From: Welwitschia mirabilis
Taxonomy: Eukaryota; Gnetophyta; Gnetopsida; Welwitschiales
Direction of reading: 5' to 3'
DNA length: 64,000 bases
Assembly: GCA_051453625.1 (NCBI GenBank)
Contig: JBOZIK010000001.1
Location: 170,142,019-170,206,018 of the forward strand
A program made the translations under genes and the position numbers. This document shows, in pieces, positions 1 through 11,990 of this stretch. Under the pieces are notes generated by a model. The model ran no database searches and was not told the DNA's origin. It worked only from the letters and a program-made list of their open reading frames with translations. Position 1 is the stretch's first letter. Every line of letters starts with the position of its first letter.

Positions 1-794
1 AATGACGACTGCTGATGTGGACTGCTAAATCACTATTGAGTCATCGTTCTAAGTCATCCTTTGTAATGTATTATCGTCCCCATTATCATCTAGATGATAT
101 GTAACTGACTTTGACAGTGGCTTTTAACTATTTCATCTATTTCATTTATGAGTACATCTAATCACACCTACTGTTTATCTTTTCCTGCTATGAGTTATTA
201 TAAATAAATCACCCTTCAACTCTCCTTCCCATCTTCAATGCATCGGAATTTCTTGTGATAGAAGATTAAAGGGCATGAGATCCATCTTGAGCATTATAGA
301 AAGACATGTACTTGGTGGAGGGATGTGTATCCTCCATCGAGACTTGACTGTTTTGTAATAAAAGTTCTAGTTACTCTTCCTTAATATAAATCTTGTTATG
401 TTTTCATATTTGCATGTTAGTTTCTTTGATAATCTTTATAGTTCATGTTGCCCTTAATTTGGTGACAATTTTTTGGGTGATATAGATTATCAAGGATAGC
501 TTTTGTTAAGGCTGAAATTAAATAGTGTTAGTTCATTTTTCATTCATCTAGATTAGTTGTACTTTGCATTTGCATTGCATGCTTTTATTTTCTTGCATTT
601 ATTATTTATTTTAAGTTTTTATGTTCTTTTACAAAAGCAACCTAAGTCTTATCTCATAGACTTCCATGTGAATATGACATTTCAAGTCTACTTTCACTCA
701 TAATAGTATGATGTATTGTGAAAAATGTCTGTTTTTATTATAAATAATAGGATCTCTTTGAATGTAAAAACTTGCACAAATACACACTGCAACA
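1..794 (+). repeat. A1 5' LTR (right part)
   Basis: This is homologous to the 3' LTR at 6464-7509: both share the segment beginning gatgtggactgctaaatcac, the TATA box and the end acacactgcaaca. The LTR ends at 794, three bases before the primer-binding site. The first part of the LTR is outside the window, so the left target-site duplication cannot be checked. Confidence 0.9.
199..208 (+). promoter_or_regulatory. TATA box of A1 5' LTR
   Basis: The sequence TATAAATAAA is kept at the same LTR position in A1 3' LTR, A2, A3 and A4. This fits the RNA polymerase II promoter that drives the genomic transcript of an LTR retrotransposon. Confidence 0.6.
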
Positions 795-797
795 TCT

Positions 798-815
798 TGG
801 TGTCATTACTAGGAA
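798..815 (+). other. A1 primer-binding site, tRNA-Asp type
   Basis: TGGTGTCATTACTAGGAA lines up with TGGCGCCGTTGCCGGGGA, the complement of the 3' end of plant tRNA-Asp(GTC). All seven differences are C-to-T or G-to-A. It lies three bases after the LTR end, where minus-strand DNA synthesis would be primed. Confidence 0.8.
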
Positions 816-979
816 AGGCTATCAAGTAGTATAAGGGTTTTCATCATTTAGGTGAGTATATCGGACATTTATTTAGTTATTTGTCTATATGACATTGTAT
901 TTTATTAGGAGATATAGGTTTTGTGTGTGCAGTATTCCAGTTTTGGTTTTTTCAGCTTTAGTTTTCTGTAAAAATTTGT

Positions 980-1226
980 GGTCATCCCCTTTGTTGTCCC
1001 CATGATAGATAGGAAGATAGTGTGTGATTTTTATTCTTAATTTTATTTTTTAATTATGATTTTTTTGCAATAAATTAGTTTATGTCATCTCCTGCGATGT
1101 CCGAAAGACCAGGAGGATGATAGTCCTATTCTCTGAGTTTTTCTTAGTTTTGGTTCTATTCTATTTTTTTGTTTTCTGTGTGTGTCATACCTTCTGTAAT
1201 TTCCATGATAGATAGGATGATGATCT
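980..1226 (+). repeat. Leader array of three hairpin units, period about 101 bp
   Basis: Units of about 42 bp start at 981, 1083 and 1183. Each begins GTCAT and runs into a GATAG or GATGAT segment, and can fold as an imperfect stem. The regular spacing shows an old tandem array between the PBS and gag. A3 has four equivalent units in its leader. Related units occur in the LTRs of A1-A4. Confidence 0.75.
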
Positions 1227-1275
1227 ATTATTTTTATCTTCTTTTCTGTTATTTGCTATTTGCAGGACACTATAA

Positions 1276-2900
1276 TATGGTCAATCTTGAGAAGAAATAT
1301 CAGAGAGAAAGACTATTAATAGAGAAGAACATTAAAGAAGGACTGATGGATATAGAAAACAAATCAGAAAAGCTATCTCCAGGTGTAATAAAACCTCCTT
1401 TCAAATTTATTTTTTCTAAGTCATATTTTCTTAATGAAAATCCTATAAAAGGAGAAGACCAATTCATAATGTTGAGTGCCTCCTATAAGTAAAAACAAGT
1501 TGTAGGATCTTCTACCCTTAATGCAAACCTTACCCTTAGAGAAGTGTTAGCCAATAAGAAATGAAAATTCAAAAACCTTTCAATCTATCCCTAGGAGATA
1601 ATGTTAAACTCAAAAATTTACATGCCTGTCAAATTATTATTAAAGAAAATGATGAGAACCCTCTTCAACACATTACAGACATTAAATAACTAATCCTTAC
1701 CTTGGGAAATGGGGAGAAAAAAATCACTAATAGAACATATATGGTAATATATCTTATAATATTAAAGGGTAGAGGAAAACTTTGGCTAAAACCTATCCCT
1801 CACAAAAGATTAAAAACATGGATCAAGTTTAGGAAATCTTTGTAAAAATATTTATGAGTGAAGAAATTATAAGAAAAAGAAAAAAAAGAGGTAATGAACT
1901 TTTAACAAAAATCAAATGAAGATTATGGCTCCACATAGGATCATTTCTTTGTAACCTATCATTCAAATCTAGTAGATGCTTTAACACTAATAAAACTTAT
2001 AGATTACTTTTATAATGGGCTAATTCCACACACAAAACAACTTGTAGATTTTTCTTGTGGAGGAAACCTCATGAACCTTATACTAAATGATGCCTATAGA
2101 CAAAATTAAAAGAACTTGTGGAGGTAAGTCAAACTTAACCAACTCCTAAAGAAAATCCAACTGTAGGATAACTTATCAAAGACTTAAAAGAGATTAAATA
2201 AGAAAAATAGATAGAATCCAATCCTACAAATTCTCTGAGAGAATTTACAACAACCTTGGAAAAGTATGCAGAAATAATCTTAGATTCCAAAATAGTAATA
2301 GAAAAAAATGTTATGCAAGCCTGTGATGTATATGAGGATAATTATCATGTTACTAAAAATTGTCCTCTTTAGCCAACATACAAAGAAATAATTTGTGAAT
2401 AATTTTGTACTGTCAACCAACCATCTTAAAACTTCTAAAATCAAAATCAGATACAACCTAGATTGAATACACATTTCCAAAATAATTCTCAACCTTTTAG
2501 AAACTGATTTTAAAACTTAAACTCTCAACTAGGACCATCAAACTTTTAATATCCAAATGATCAACTTATTAACCTTATAGATGAACTTAGAATAACTAAT
2601 GCCAACATAAAAACATGATAAACATCTTTCAACAAATAATATTGGCAAATCAAATACCTCAAGGAACATTAGAAATACAACCTTTATTAGATTAAATGAA
2701 CTAAGAAAAGATTGTAAGGTTTTGATAAGAAGTGGATAAAAAACAAACCCTTCCTCTATATGAACATTTCACCTTCCAAAATAACTTTAGAAATGATGAA
2801 GAAAAAGAGGAAGAGGACATAGAAATATTAGAATATTATAACTTTCCTTCTCTTGGTAAAAAAAGAAAAAAGAAAGAAAAATCCTTCTTAATAAACCATC
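1276..2900 (+). pseudogene. A1 gag remnant
   Basis: Decayed gag polyprotein. The N-terminal part starts at the ATG at 1277 (MVNLEKKYQRE) and is open to 1492. Further segments, with frame changes, show gypsy capsid motifs: GRGKLWLKPIPHKRLKTW near 1770-1825 and YNGLIPHTKQLVDFSCGG near 2010-2065, the usual 'lpphtkqlvd..cggnl' region. A Lys/Glu-rich C-terminal part near 2780-2880 is shared with A3. Gag would form the virus-like particle. Stops and frameshifts make it non-functional. The A3 copy has the same N-terminal and C-terminal parts, which supports the call. Confidence 0.8.
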
Positions 2901-3140
2901 CCTTAGCTTGATAGGTTTAATAATAATGCAACTTTTAATCATCATTTAAAAACCTTGATGAAAAACATGAGCATAAACTTACTATTTTAGAAAGTTTTAT
3001 AAGAAAACTCAGGGTACTCAAAATTATTAAAAGACCTAATAAGAAGAAAATAAAAATGAGTCATTCCTAGCAAAGTCTTTCTTACCCAATTCCTCATGAA
3101 TTCAATGTTATAAAAATCACCCAAATTTAAAGATCCAGTA

Positions 3141-3620
3141 GTAGCAATGGTAAATGTTACTTTAGAGAGAAATAAAAAGATCAGAAAAGCTTTAATAGAC
3201 ATTGGAGTGAGCATTAACATAATGCCACTTCATATTTGTAAGAGACTTGGTTTAAAGGATAGAATAGAACCTACTCCAGTTGTTTTAGAATTAGTGGATA
3301 CATCAGTTAAGAAACTATTAGGTATTATTAAAGATTTGAAAATTTAAATTGAAGAGGTTTACTATTCCATAGATGTGATCATCATAGAAGTTAAGCATAA
3401 CATAGGATACCCTTTACTTCTAGGAAGAGCCTTTTGTGCAATAGCTCACTATATCATTGATACAAGAGCTGGAATAATGAAATGCCATTTTGAAAATAGA
3501 ACATTTACCATTAGAGTCTTTGATGTAGCTGAGAAAGATTTAGTGATGAAATTAACATTGAAAGCAATATCAAACCAACTTTGTTCCTACAACATCACCC
3601 ATTTAAAGAAAGAGAGATGA
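3141..3620 (+). pseudogene. A1 retroviral-type aspartic protease remnant
   Basis: Two open stretches in different frames (3147-3347 and 3375-3620) together cover a gypsy aspartic protease domain. The active-site region reads ALIDIGVSINIMPLHICKRL, with the catalytic Asp kept but the usual Thr/Ser of D[TS]G replaced by Ile. The downstream flap and C-terminal motif reads YPLLLGRAFCAIAHYIIDT, matching the family 'LGRPFLATa.alID' pattern. The minus-strand copy in A3 (33344-33730) shares both motifs. The protease would cut the gag-pol polyprotein. The stop at 3345 and the altered triad indicate loss of function. Confidence 0.85.
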
Positions 3621-3760
3621 AATCAAATGAGCATGTTCTTTGTAATGACCAACTTAACAGAGAAGAATAAATACAACCTTTAGAGTGTAAGGAAGTATAA
3701 CTTTTTGATTCACACCTTGAGTAAGATTATCCACTACATGAACCAATTGAAAATCATAAT

Positions 3761-4055
3761 TTGAATTTAGATGAGAAAAATGTTTTTAATGAACTTGAAT
3801 ATAATTTTCTTTATGATGATCAAAATAAAACTCTTGTATTTAAAGAAAATCATTTACCAGAGTTACCATTTCTCTTCCCTTTAACTTTCAAATATTGTCC
3901 TTTAATGTGGTATCATAGAGTGCGCTCCATTACGCCTCTCTTCATCCAATTGATTTTACTTGGAAATAATTGCATATCTCTTATGTTTTATCAATTGGTA
4001 AATTTTTGAGTTGGACCTTATTTCTCTAAAAATATTGAGACCAAAATAGATCCTT
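3761..4055 (+). pseudogene. A1 post-protease ORF of unknown function
   Basis: Open from 3761 to 4009, then readable past a TGA. The first half is acidic and aromatic-rich. The second half holds the hydrophobic segment LILLGNNCISLMFYQLV followed by PYFSKNI. The same module is found on the minus strand in A4 (LILLKNHCITFMFYQLV, about 60930-61000) and in A3 (LILLKNNCIAFMFYN, about 32790-32850). The TGA after VNF corresponds to Trp in A4, a G-to-A change. I do not recognise the protein. Its place just after protease, where RT would normally lie, and its presence in three copies suggest a real coding module of this family. Confidence 0.6.
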
Positions 4056-4224
4056 AGTTTTTCCTTTTTCAATAAAAGTGTGCTTTAGATTTAGAAATTG
4101 AATAAAATTTTCTTGTCTTGTTATTTTCTTTTCATCTTTCTATTTTAATGGTCTCAAATTTTATTTTCTATTTTCAGTTTTTTTTTAGTTTATAGTTTTT
4201 ATTTTTTATTTCTATAATAATAAT

Positions 4225-4362
4225 CTATCATCTCTTATATCATCCCCATGACAAGGTGAATGACATTCAGGTTTGTTAAGTTTTTATAGCTTTGTAATAT
4301 TTTTCTATATTTTTCTGCCTCTGTCATTCTCTCTGTCATCTAGATAGTGAGTAAGATGATAG
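4225..4362 (+). repeat. Two more hairpin units in A1 mid-region
   Basis: Units at 4225-4266 and 4321-4362 are about 96 bp apart and resemble the leader units (TCATC.....ATGACAAGG and TGTCATC....GATGATAG). They sit between the post-protease ORF and the integrase tail, close to where pol is missing. Confidence 0.6.
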
Positions 4363-4396
4363 TTAATAAAATATTGATTTTTGTTTTCTATTATTT

Positions 4397-4503
4397 TAAG
4401 AAAATACATTTTTATAACTCTATTAATATTTTCGACTTTGTTTCTTGAAGAATTGCAAGAAGTAAATGGGCAAAATTTGCAATTACAAGAGCAAATCATT
4501 TGA
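4397..4503 (+). pseudogene. A1 integrase C-terminal tail remnant
   Basis: The frame ending at the TGA at 4501 reads LEELQEVNGQNLQLQEQII, matching the 'vNGqrLK.y' tail that closes gypsy integrases. Just before it, in another frame, is KIHFYNSI, the 'kvhsnGai' segment. The equivalent tail in A4 is at about 60510-60735 on the minus strand. Everything between protease and this tail that should encode RT, RNase H and the integrase core is absent. Confidence 0.65.
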
Positions 4504-6463
4504 ATTTTCTCTTAGCTTTTTCCTTTGAAAGATTATTATGGCATTACTTGATCATTTTCCAAACTTAACTTCTATATTTGATTTCATAATTATTCTATTG
4601 ACTTGAACATTTTAGTGGTAAGATTAGATTCACCTAATCTTAGGACAGTCACATATCCATTAACTTTAATTAAAGGAAGATGCTTTATTTTTTATGTTTT
4701 TCTCAATGGTGAAAGGGTCCTAGATTGTTTAAGAGTATTCATTTATGTTCTAATCTTATGACTTTCAACTTTGTCTTTTAGAGTGTTTGGTCATGTGAAA
4801 TGTTATTTTATTTATTATATAAAAAAGGAAAAAAAGAAAGAAAGAAAAGAAAAGAAAAGAGAAAGTGAAATAAATACCATGATATTTTATATTTGTGATA
4901 TCTCAAAAACATGGTCACCATGATGTCCTACCACAAGTACACTGAGGTAAATATTTTTGAGAGGATCCTTTGGTAGTGTAATATGATAGCTGTGGGAACT
5001 CCACTAGGAGCTCCATTGGCCATGTTTCACAGGTCCTTACTTCTCTAACTATGGTTGCACTCCTTTCATTACAGATAATAACATTGTATTTAAACTTTAA
5101 GGCTATGGGATTAGTAGTGTTCTTGATATCATTAGAGGCATTGCTTGTTTTCTAGACTCTTAATCTTTCAACATGATTATTTTATTTCTTGAGATTTAGG
5201 TGTTTGTTTTGAGATGAGAGCAGGAGAGTTCATTTTTGAGTAATTATTTAGCCTGATCATTTATTTTTTAAAGCATTTTACTTTAGCATTATCATAATCA
5301 CTAGCTTATCAAATAAAATTTTTGTACATTAAGTCATGAATTTTCCACATCAAGTGATGTTATGATTTCTTTCATGTGAGTCTGCTAGATTAAAATATTA
5401 GATTGGTAAGCTATCTTTTATTTATATTATCTTATGTTCATCCTTCTTGTTTTCTTTTATGGTTTAGTTAGTTATTTCAAAGTTATTATCATATTTTCTT
5501 AGCATGTTTTCCTTGTTCAAGTTTTCAATAANNNNNNNNNNNNNNNNNNNNNNNNNNNNNNNNNNNNNNNNNNNNNNNNNNNNNNNNNNNNNNNNNNNNN
5601 NNNNNNNNNNNNNNNNNNNNNNNNNNNNNNNAGATGATAATGGGTGAGTTCATTTTTGAGCAATTCTTTGGTCTGATCATTCATTATTTAAACCATTTTA
5701 TTTTAGCATCGTCATAATCACTACCTTATCTAGTGGAATGTTTATACACTAAGTCATGCATTTTTCACATCAAGTGATGTTATGACTTCTTTTATGAGAT
5801 TTTGCTAGGTTAAAATATCATATTGGTGAGCTATCTTTTGTTTATGTTATCTTATGCCCATTCTACTTATTTTCTTTGGTAGTTTGTATAGTTATTTCAA
5901 AGTTATTATCTTATTTTATTATCATGTTTAAGTCTTTCATAAAAAATAAATTCTTAGATGAGTGTTTTCTCAATAAATTTGTGCTATTTCTTTTGGAGTT
6001 ATAAGCATTGGTTATGTTATTTTTACAATGAAACATTTTTATTGTCCACTCTTTTCTTTACCTATCAGAATATTTTATTTATCTCTATTTTTCAAAATCT
6101 AGCATTACTTAGTTTGCAATTTGTTTAGAAAGTTATCCTCTTTTACTTGCTTCTCACTTCGATTTACTTTCTTTGTTTTATTTTCTAATACAGGATGTAT
6201 TGTTTTTTCTTCGGGAGTGGGGGTAGAGATCCATTCTCATAGTTCATTTTCAAAATTTTTTAACTTAATTTAGATCTTTTATGATATAAAATTTTTAAAT
6301 TTTTAAACACATTATGCATTACTTGTCATTTATCTATGTAATGTGTTTTATGAGCCTATTTTATAACTTCCAGATTTATCTTTTGAAAAATAAATTAGTT
6401 CACAATTATAGTTTTTTCCACTTAGTTTTTATCAAGGACTAATAAAGGCTAAATGAGGGCCTA
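4504..6463 (+). other. A1 3' internal non-coding region with gap and duplication
   Basis: No coding capacity seen. A purine tract (4821-4867, mostly GAAA) and several blocks near 4510-4560, 4600-4680 and 4870-4960 match the reverse complement of A4 (59900-60530), so this is the normal 3' region of the family. The segment 5210-5531 is repeated with visible divergence at 5632-5940 on the other side of the N gap, whereas A4 has one copy. The region ends in the purine-rich stretch at 6445-6459, which is the probable polypurine tract. Confidence 0.7.
5532..5631. other. Assembly gap, 100 N
   Basis: A run of exactly 100 N, a conventional placeholder for unknown length, lying between the two copies of a duplicated segment of A1. 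Confidence 0.99.
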
Positions 6464-7509
6464 TGTTGTATTGCCAATTTGTAGTTATTTGATGGGGTTT
6501 TATGAGTTGTCTTGCAAAACTTTTATATAGGTTCAAATGCAATTATGAGGATTTTGGAGATATAAGAGGAAATCTCAGAAAAGGTGACTCTTATCCAAAT
6601 TTGATGTATTAAAGGTACTTTCTAATGCATAAAGGTTTGAAGAAGGATTATTTACAAAAATGCTAATTTCTCTTCAAGAAAATGATAAAAGAATATCATC
6701 ATTCCCTCTGTCATCCCTGCGATAGGTACAACGATAATTACTGATGTGGACTGCTAAATCACTACTAAGTCGTCATTTTGAGTCATCCTTTGTAATGTGT
6801 TGTCATCCCCATTATCATTCGTTTAGATGATACTAACATGTAACTGACTCTGATAGTGACTTTTAATTATTTCATCTGTTTCATTTATGAGGACACCGAA
6901 CTGCATCTACTGTTTATATTCTTCTGCTATGAGTTGCTATAAATAAACCTCCTTGTGACTCTTCTTCTTATTTTAGTGCAACAAAATTTCTTGTGATAGG
7001 AGATCAAATAGCGAGAGATTCATCTTGAGCATTGTAGAAAGATGTGCACTTGGTGGAGGGCTCTCTATCCTCCATTAAGATCCAACTATTTTGTAACCAA
7101 GATGCTTGTTATTATTTCTTAATATAAACCTTATTTTATTTTGATATTTACATGTTAATTTCTTTAATAACCCTTATCGTCTATGTTTCCCTTAAGCTAA
7201 TGATAATTTCTTGGATGATTTAGATTATCAATAACAGCCTTGGTATTTGTTCTTACATTCATCTAGATTAGTTGCACTTTGTATTTGCATTGCATTCTTT
7301 TATTTCCTTGCATTTATTATTTATTTCTGGTTCCTATATTCTTTGACAAAAGAAACCTAAGTCTCATCTTATAGAATTTAATGTGAATATGACATTTTGA
7401 GTCTACTCCCACTCATACTAGTGTGATGTATTATGTAAGATATCTATTTTGGTTATAAATAACACAATCTCTTTGAATGTAAAAGCTTGTACAAATACAC
7501 ACTGCAACA
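6464..7509 (+). repeat. A1 3' LTR
   Basis: It starts TGTTGTATTGCCAATTTG after the purine-rich tract and ends ACACTGCAACA, identical to the end of the 5' LTR. Length is 1046 bp, similar to A2 (1252), A3 (1195) and A4 (1240). It holds hairpin units at 6696-6737 and 6798-6833 and a TATA box at 6938. The right flank begins gagac; its partner lies outside the window. Confidence 0.9.
6938..6947 (+). promoter_or_regulatory. TATA box of A1 3' LTR
   Basis: CTATAAATAA at the position equivalent to the TATA box of the 5' LTR. Confidence 0.5.
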
Positions 7510-8773
7510 GAGACATAACCTAACATTAAAGGAAACCCTTCTCGTGGGTAGGATAAAACTCTATCAAGTAATTCTCTAATTGTTACAAGATACTAACAAT
7601 AATCAAAGTTTATAAATAATATTCTTAAGTAGGTATTTATAGTTTTGAGTAAGTAATTAGAGTCATTAAAGGATAAAGCCTAAAAATGTATCATTACATT
7701 TATAATTTGATAACAAATGAGCTAATTTAGAGTTGATTTTTCTTATTGTCCACCTCATTGTTTGGATGATATTTCTAATTTATAATTGCTATTACACATG
7801 TATTAAAATAAAATTTATTCTCTAACTATTAGTTGATGTATTTTCCAAATGATAAGCTAGGTAATAGATCTTATTCAATGACATGCTTCTACTACTAGTT
7901 ATCCTCTTGTGTTCTCTAGATGATAAGGAGAATGACACTTCTTTTTAGTTCTTTTCAACTTATATGTCTACTAACTATTATTCACCTATTCTTATCTAGA
8001 TGATATGGTGAATAACATGCTTTTTTTTACTTTTATCAACTTTAGCTAACATCCTTTAGCTTAGCTTCATCTCTAATGTTTTCAAGTATTTGAATAGACT
8101 CTTAGCTATCTTCATAACTTATTTAACTCTTAAAATATCTATGCATCTTCAAATTTGAATAATATCTTAAATACATCTTCATTGATCATTATGTTCTTCA
8201 TCATATTTTTCTTGAAAAAACTATCATGAATGAAGAAGTCCTTAAAATCATCCAATATGAGTTAATTACATTATAAATATGTGCATAATTTATCCATCTT
8301 AATTATCTTATACAATAATTATGTTTTCCATATTAACCTATCAATTAAACCTAAAAACATACTCTAGAGCACTATTTAATGTAGCTAATTTGATCTGCAA
8401 ACACTTAATTTACAAGTCAAGAAACATTTGTAGCTTACTTAAATGGATCATTTCAAAATGTTTAGTTATTAAATTATAAGAATCATAAGATAATGAATTA
8501 CAAGTAGAATTAAAAATTTTATTACTTACATTAATTTTCATTTATAAGAAAGTTAAATTTAATTTTTCTCCACTAATAAAGTTTTATTTACTTTATCTTT
8601 AACAAAATGATGTTTAAATAGAATGAGACTAGATTTTTATATCATGCTCCCAATTCTTAATTTTATTCATAAAGGGCCTTTTTAAACTTATAATCATGAT
8701 TAGAATACTTTAATTTTTTAAAGTAGGAGGTTTATTAATATATATCAATTAATCTAATATTTAATTTAAAAAT
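7510..8773. other. Spacer with hairpin motifs, no gene seen
   Basis: No coding similarity found. Hairpin-like units related to those of family A occur near 7744, 7903 and 7981, best matched in reverse complement; for example the one at 7981 has arms ATTCACC and GGTGAAT. This suggests a decayed fragment of a related element on the minus strand, but no LTR ends or PBS are visible. Confidence 0.4.
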
Positions 8774-10891
8774 TATTAGTAAATCTAGTTATAATGGTTT
8801 CACTTATCAAATATTTTATTCCATTATGTAGATAGGTCATTACAAAGAAAATTAGATCATGATAAGCATAAGTTAATGTCAGACCTTCAAGTTAATATCT
8901 CATAAAAAGATTAGTACTAAAAATGCAAAATTAGTTAACTAAAGACATCTATGGAGAAGACATCTATAATTAGACGATTTTTATGGTGTAGACGTTTATA
9001 GCTTAAATATGTCTATGATGTAGAAACTTTTAACTTACAAGTTAAAGGCGATTATCTTAACAAAGAAGAATATGGTAAAAGATCAATCTGACACTGGTAA
9101 AGATGTTTATATGTTCGAAGATGTGTATCCTAGACTAGAATAGGTAACAGAGTATTTTGTATTTTCATGAATATTATACTTTCCAAGTAAGCTATTAAGT
9201 TTTGCATTATGGATTCATGTTTNNNNNNNNNNNNNNNNNNNNNNNNNNNNNNNNNNNNNNNNNNNNNNNNNNNNNNNNNNNNNNNNNNNNNNNNNNNNNN
9301 NNNNNNNNNNNNNNNNNNNNNNNNNNNNNNNNNNNNNNNNNNNNNNNNNNNNNNNNNNNNNNNNNNNNNNNNNNNNNNNNNNNNNNNNNNNNNNNNNNNN
9401 NNNNNNNNNNNNNNNNNNNNNNNNNNNNNNNNNNNNNNNNNNNNNNNNNNNNNNNNNNNNNNNNNNNNNNNNNNNNNNNNNNNNNNNNNNNNNNNNNNNN
9501 NNNNNNNNNNNNNNNNNNNNNNNNNNNNNNNNNNNNNNNNNNNNNNNNNNNNNNNNNNNNNNNNNNNNNNNNNNNNNNNNNNNNNNNNNNNNNNNNNNNN
9601 NNNNNNNNNNNNNNNNNNNNNNNNNNNNNNNNNNNNNNNNNNNNNNNNNNNNNNNNNNNNNNNNNNNNNNNNNNNNNNNNNNNNNNNNNNNNNNNNNNNN
9701 NNNNNNNNNNNNNNNNNNNNNNNNNNNNNNNNNNNNNNNNNNNNNNNNNNNNNNNNNNNNNNNNNNNNNNNNNNNNNNNNNNNNNNNNNNNNNNNNNNNN
9801 NNNNNNNNNATACATCTTATTATTAGTAGATATTTGTAATTTTAAAGACATCTTCAATCAAAGTTCATGTTAATTAAAATAGAATATTCACACCGATACC
9901 TAGATGCACCTATCCATTACATGGTAGTTATAAATTTCAAATGGCTACTCTCTGAGGCCAAATAGCTAGCATCTCTCAAATGGTATAAAGGCATGATGTG
10001 ATGTAACTAATCTTACAAAAAGACATGACATGATGGAATAGATCTTATGAATCTAAGATACATAATGCATCAAATACATAACGAAGGATGCATAGGTGAT
10101 TAGAACTACACAAGTCTAAATGACAAAAAGACATGACATGATGGTATAGATCTTATGAATCTAAGGCATGTAATGCATCAAATACACAATGAAGAATGCA
10201 TAGGTGATTGGAACTAGATATGAAGAATTAAAGCTATCATTTGTAAGAGAATTTTTAGTGATTATATAATTTATTCTTTGGATTCTGCATCATTGCATCA
10301 TTCTATGTCACTCGTGATGATGGTAATAAGTAACCCAAGATATTATTCAAAAAAACATTATTCAGGCTTATTATTGTATTTATCTTTTAGTTATTATATT
10401 ATTAGACTATCTTATTTTTAAATATTATTGTAAGTCCATTCTTATATTATTAAATCTTAAGGATCCCTTAATAGGGTTTCTCATTATAAGTGAACCCTTG
10501 TATGTTTGTACTTTGTAAGTACTTGGAAGTACTTGTATTATCATATTTCCCTGAAGAAAAGATTTTGCTAAGTTGTGAGGAGCATATCACATTATGATTG
10601 TTCCTATTACATATTTGTTTTAGTATCCCTAAGATAAAGAGAGTGATTTTTTATAACGAGACTCTCATATTATTATAAGATTGATGATGAGATAAAACCA
10701 CTATTTCTTTATAGGTTAAGAATATCTAGAGATGTGAGAGAAAACTATCCTCTATGTGTGTACATATCCAAGTTGGGAAAATACGTTATCTCTATAAGGT
10801 ATTTATTATACTTTGATTTAGTTTATTACTATTAAAAAATTTTATTCAGTAAAACTCATTCATTCCTTACCTCTGATTTCAATAATTCTCA
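8774..10891 (+). repeat. E 5' LTR with internal gap and 109-bp tandem duplication
   Basis: The start (TATTAGTAAATCTAG) matches the 3' LTR start (TGCTGGTAAGTCTAG). Homology runs through the AGACATCT-rich part, the part near 10400-10480 and the end near ACTCATTCA. The 587-N gap at 9223-9809 lies inside. A 109-bp unit is repeated at 10016-10124 and from 10125 to about 10220, which the 3' LTR does not show in this form. Confidence 0.8.
9223..9809. other. Assembly gap, 587 N
   Basis: A run of N inside the 5' LTR of element E. Open frames reported across it are artefacts. Confidence 0.99.
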
Positions 10892-10893
10892 AG

Positions 10894-10905
10894 TGGTATG
10901 AGAGT
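10894..10905 (+). other. E primer-binding site, initiator tRNA-Met type
   Basis: TGGTATGAGAGT matches the usual TGGTATCAGAGC with two changes, directly downstream of the 5' LTR. This PBS is standard for plant copia elements and separates E from the tRNA-Asp primed gypsy elements around it. Confidence 0.8.
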
Positions 10906-10939
10906 GAATACTCATGATAAGGAGTAACTTTCTTAAGTA

Positions 10940-11990
10940 AACTATGAAAGGAGTGCCATCTGTAATACCTCCATTCTTTGATGGGATAAACTAAACCTAT
11001 TGAAAGATGAGGCTATACTATTTTGAGTTTTAGATATGGAAAACCATAAATAAAGTTATACAAATCCTATAGAAACCATAGTAGATGCTATAAGTAACAC
11101 AAACATAGAGATTAAGAAAAGAAACTATTGGAAAGGCAAAGAGAAGCTAGCCTTCATGTATGATTTTAAAGCCAAAAATGCACTTTATTTGGCTCAAATA
11201 ATAGATGAGTTTAATAGAATAATAGGTTGCAAGATGGCATAAGAAATTTTAAATGTTCTATTTGGAACATATGAAGGAAATTCTATTATCAAGTAGTTAA
11301 AGCTACTTGTATGAATCGATCAGTTCAAAATCTCAAGTTGAATAATGAAGAAAGAATTCACGAGTACTTCACAACAGTCTCTAATATTATGAATACAACC
11401 CATGACATTGGTGAAAGATTTACAAATATAAAAATTTACTAGATTTGTAAATCCTAATACAATCTAAAGACTATATCCATGAGAGGGTTAAGAGATTTCA
11501 ACCCCATGAAGATAGAAGAACTACAAAGTACTCTAATAGCCTATGAAATGAATGTTATCCAAGATGGTACTTTAAAAGAAAATCCCATTGCTCTTAAGGC
11601 TACTAAAATCACCAAAAAAAAAAAAAAGTGCAAAAGGAAATGCAAATAAAGAACAAAAATAAGATGACTTTGGTAATGAGGTAGATAAAGAACTTGCACT
11701 CATCACAAGAAGGGTAAAAGTATTTCTATTACACCAGCATAAACAAAGGAATAACTTTAGAAAATAATTAGGACTTTAATACAAAGGTAATTTTAAAAGT
11801 AAGTCTTTTAGTATTAATTTTTTCTCTTCTAAATCAATGTTTCCAAACTAGAATGTTGGATATGTGGAGGATGGGAACATGTAGTCTTGAAATGTCCTAG
11901 TGCTAATAGAATGTAGGAAAAGGAATAAAAGAAATAGTAAAATTAAAGAAATATTTTCTTCATAGGATAAGATGATGAAGATGTAATAGA
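10940..11990 (+). pseudogene. E copia gag remnant with CCHC zinc knuckle
   Basis: Starts near 10944. The opening FFDGIN.TY matches the copia gag 'FDGtNYs.W' motif. Later segments read FNRIIGCKMA near 11208-11238 (family 'yn.I..c.sAkeiWd') and MKIEELQSTLIAYEMNV near 11507-11557 (family 'l.eLigsL.tyE'). A complete zinc knuckle, CWICGGWEHVVLKC (C-x2-C-x4-H-x4-C), lies at 11854-11895 and would bind nucleic acid. Many TAA/TAG stops and some frameshifts are present. A Lys-rich run near 11615 precedes the knuckle. Confidence 0.85.

Larger units (their letters stand above)
1..7509 (+). mobile_element. Element A1: Ty3/gypsy LTR retrotransposon without RT/integrase core, left end cut by window
   Basis: The segment 1-794 matches about 6729-7509 by eye, so the two are LTRs of one element whose first 260 or so bases lie outside the window. 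Between them are a tRNA-Asp type primer-binding site (798-815), a leader with hairpin units, gag, protease, a short extra ORF, an integrase tail and a long 3' non-coding region. RT, RNase H and the integrase core are missing. A3 and A4 share this arrangement, so the loss appears inherited rather than local. All coding parts carry stops. Lineage (Athila/Tat-like) is inferred from the PBS and the gag and protease motifs. Confidence 0.9.

Noticed and set aside
9202-9873. Long open frames on both strands across 9202-9873 and 22027-22594
   Set aside because: They consist almost entirely of N; only a few real codons lie at each edge.
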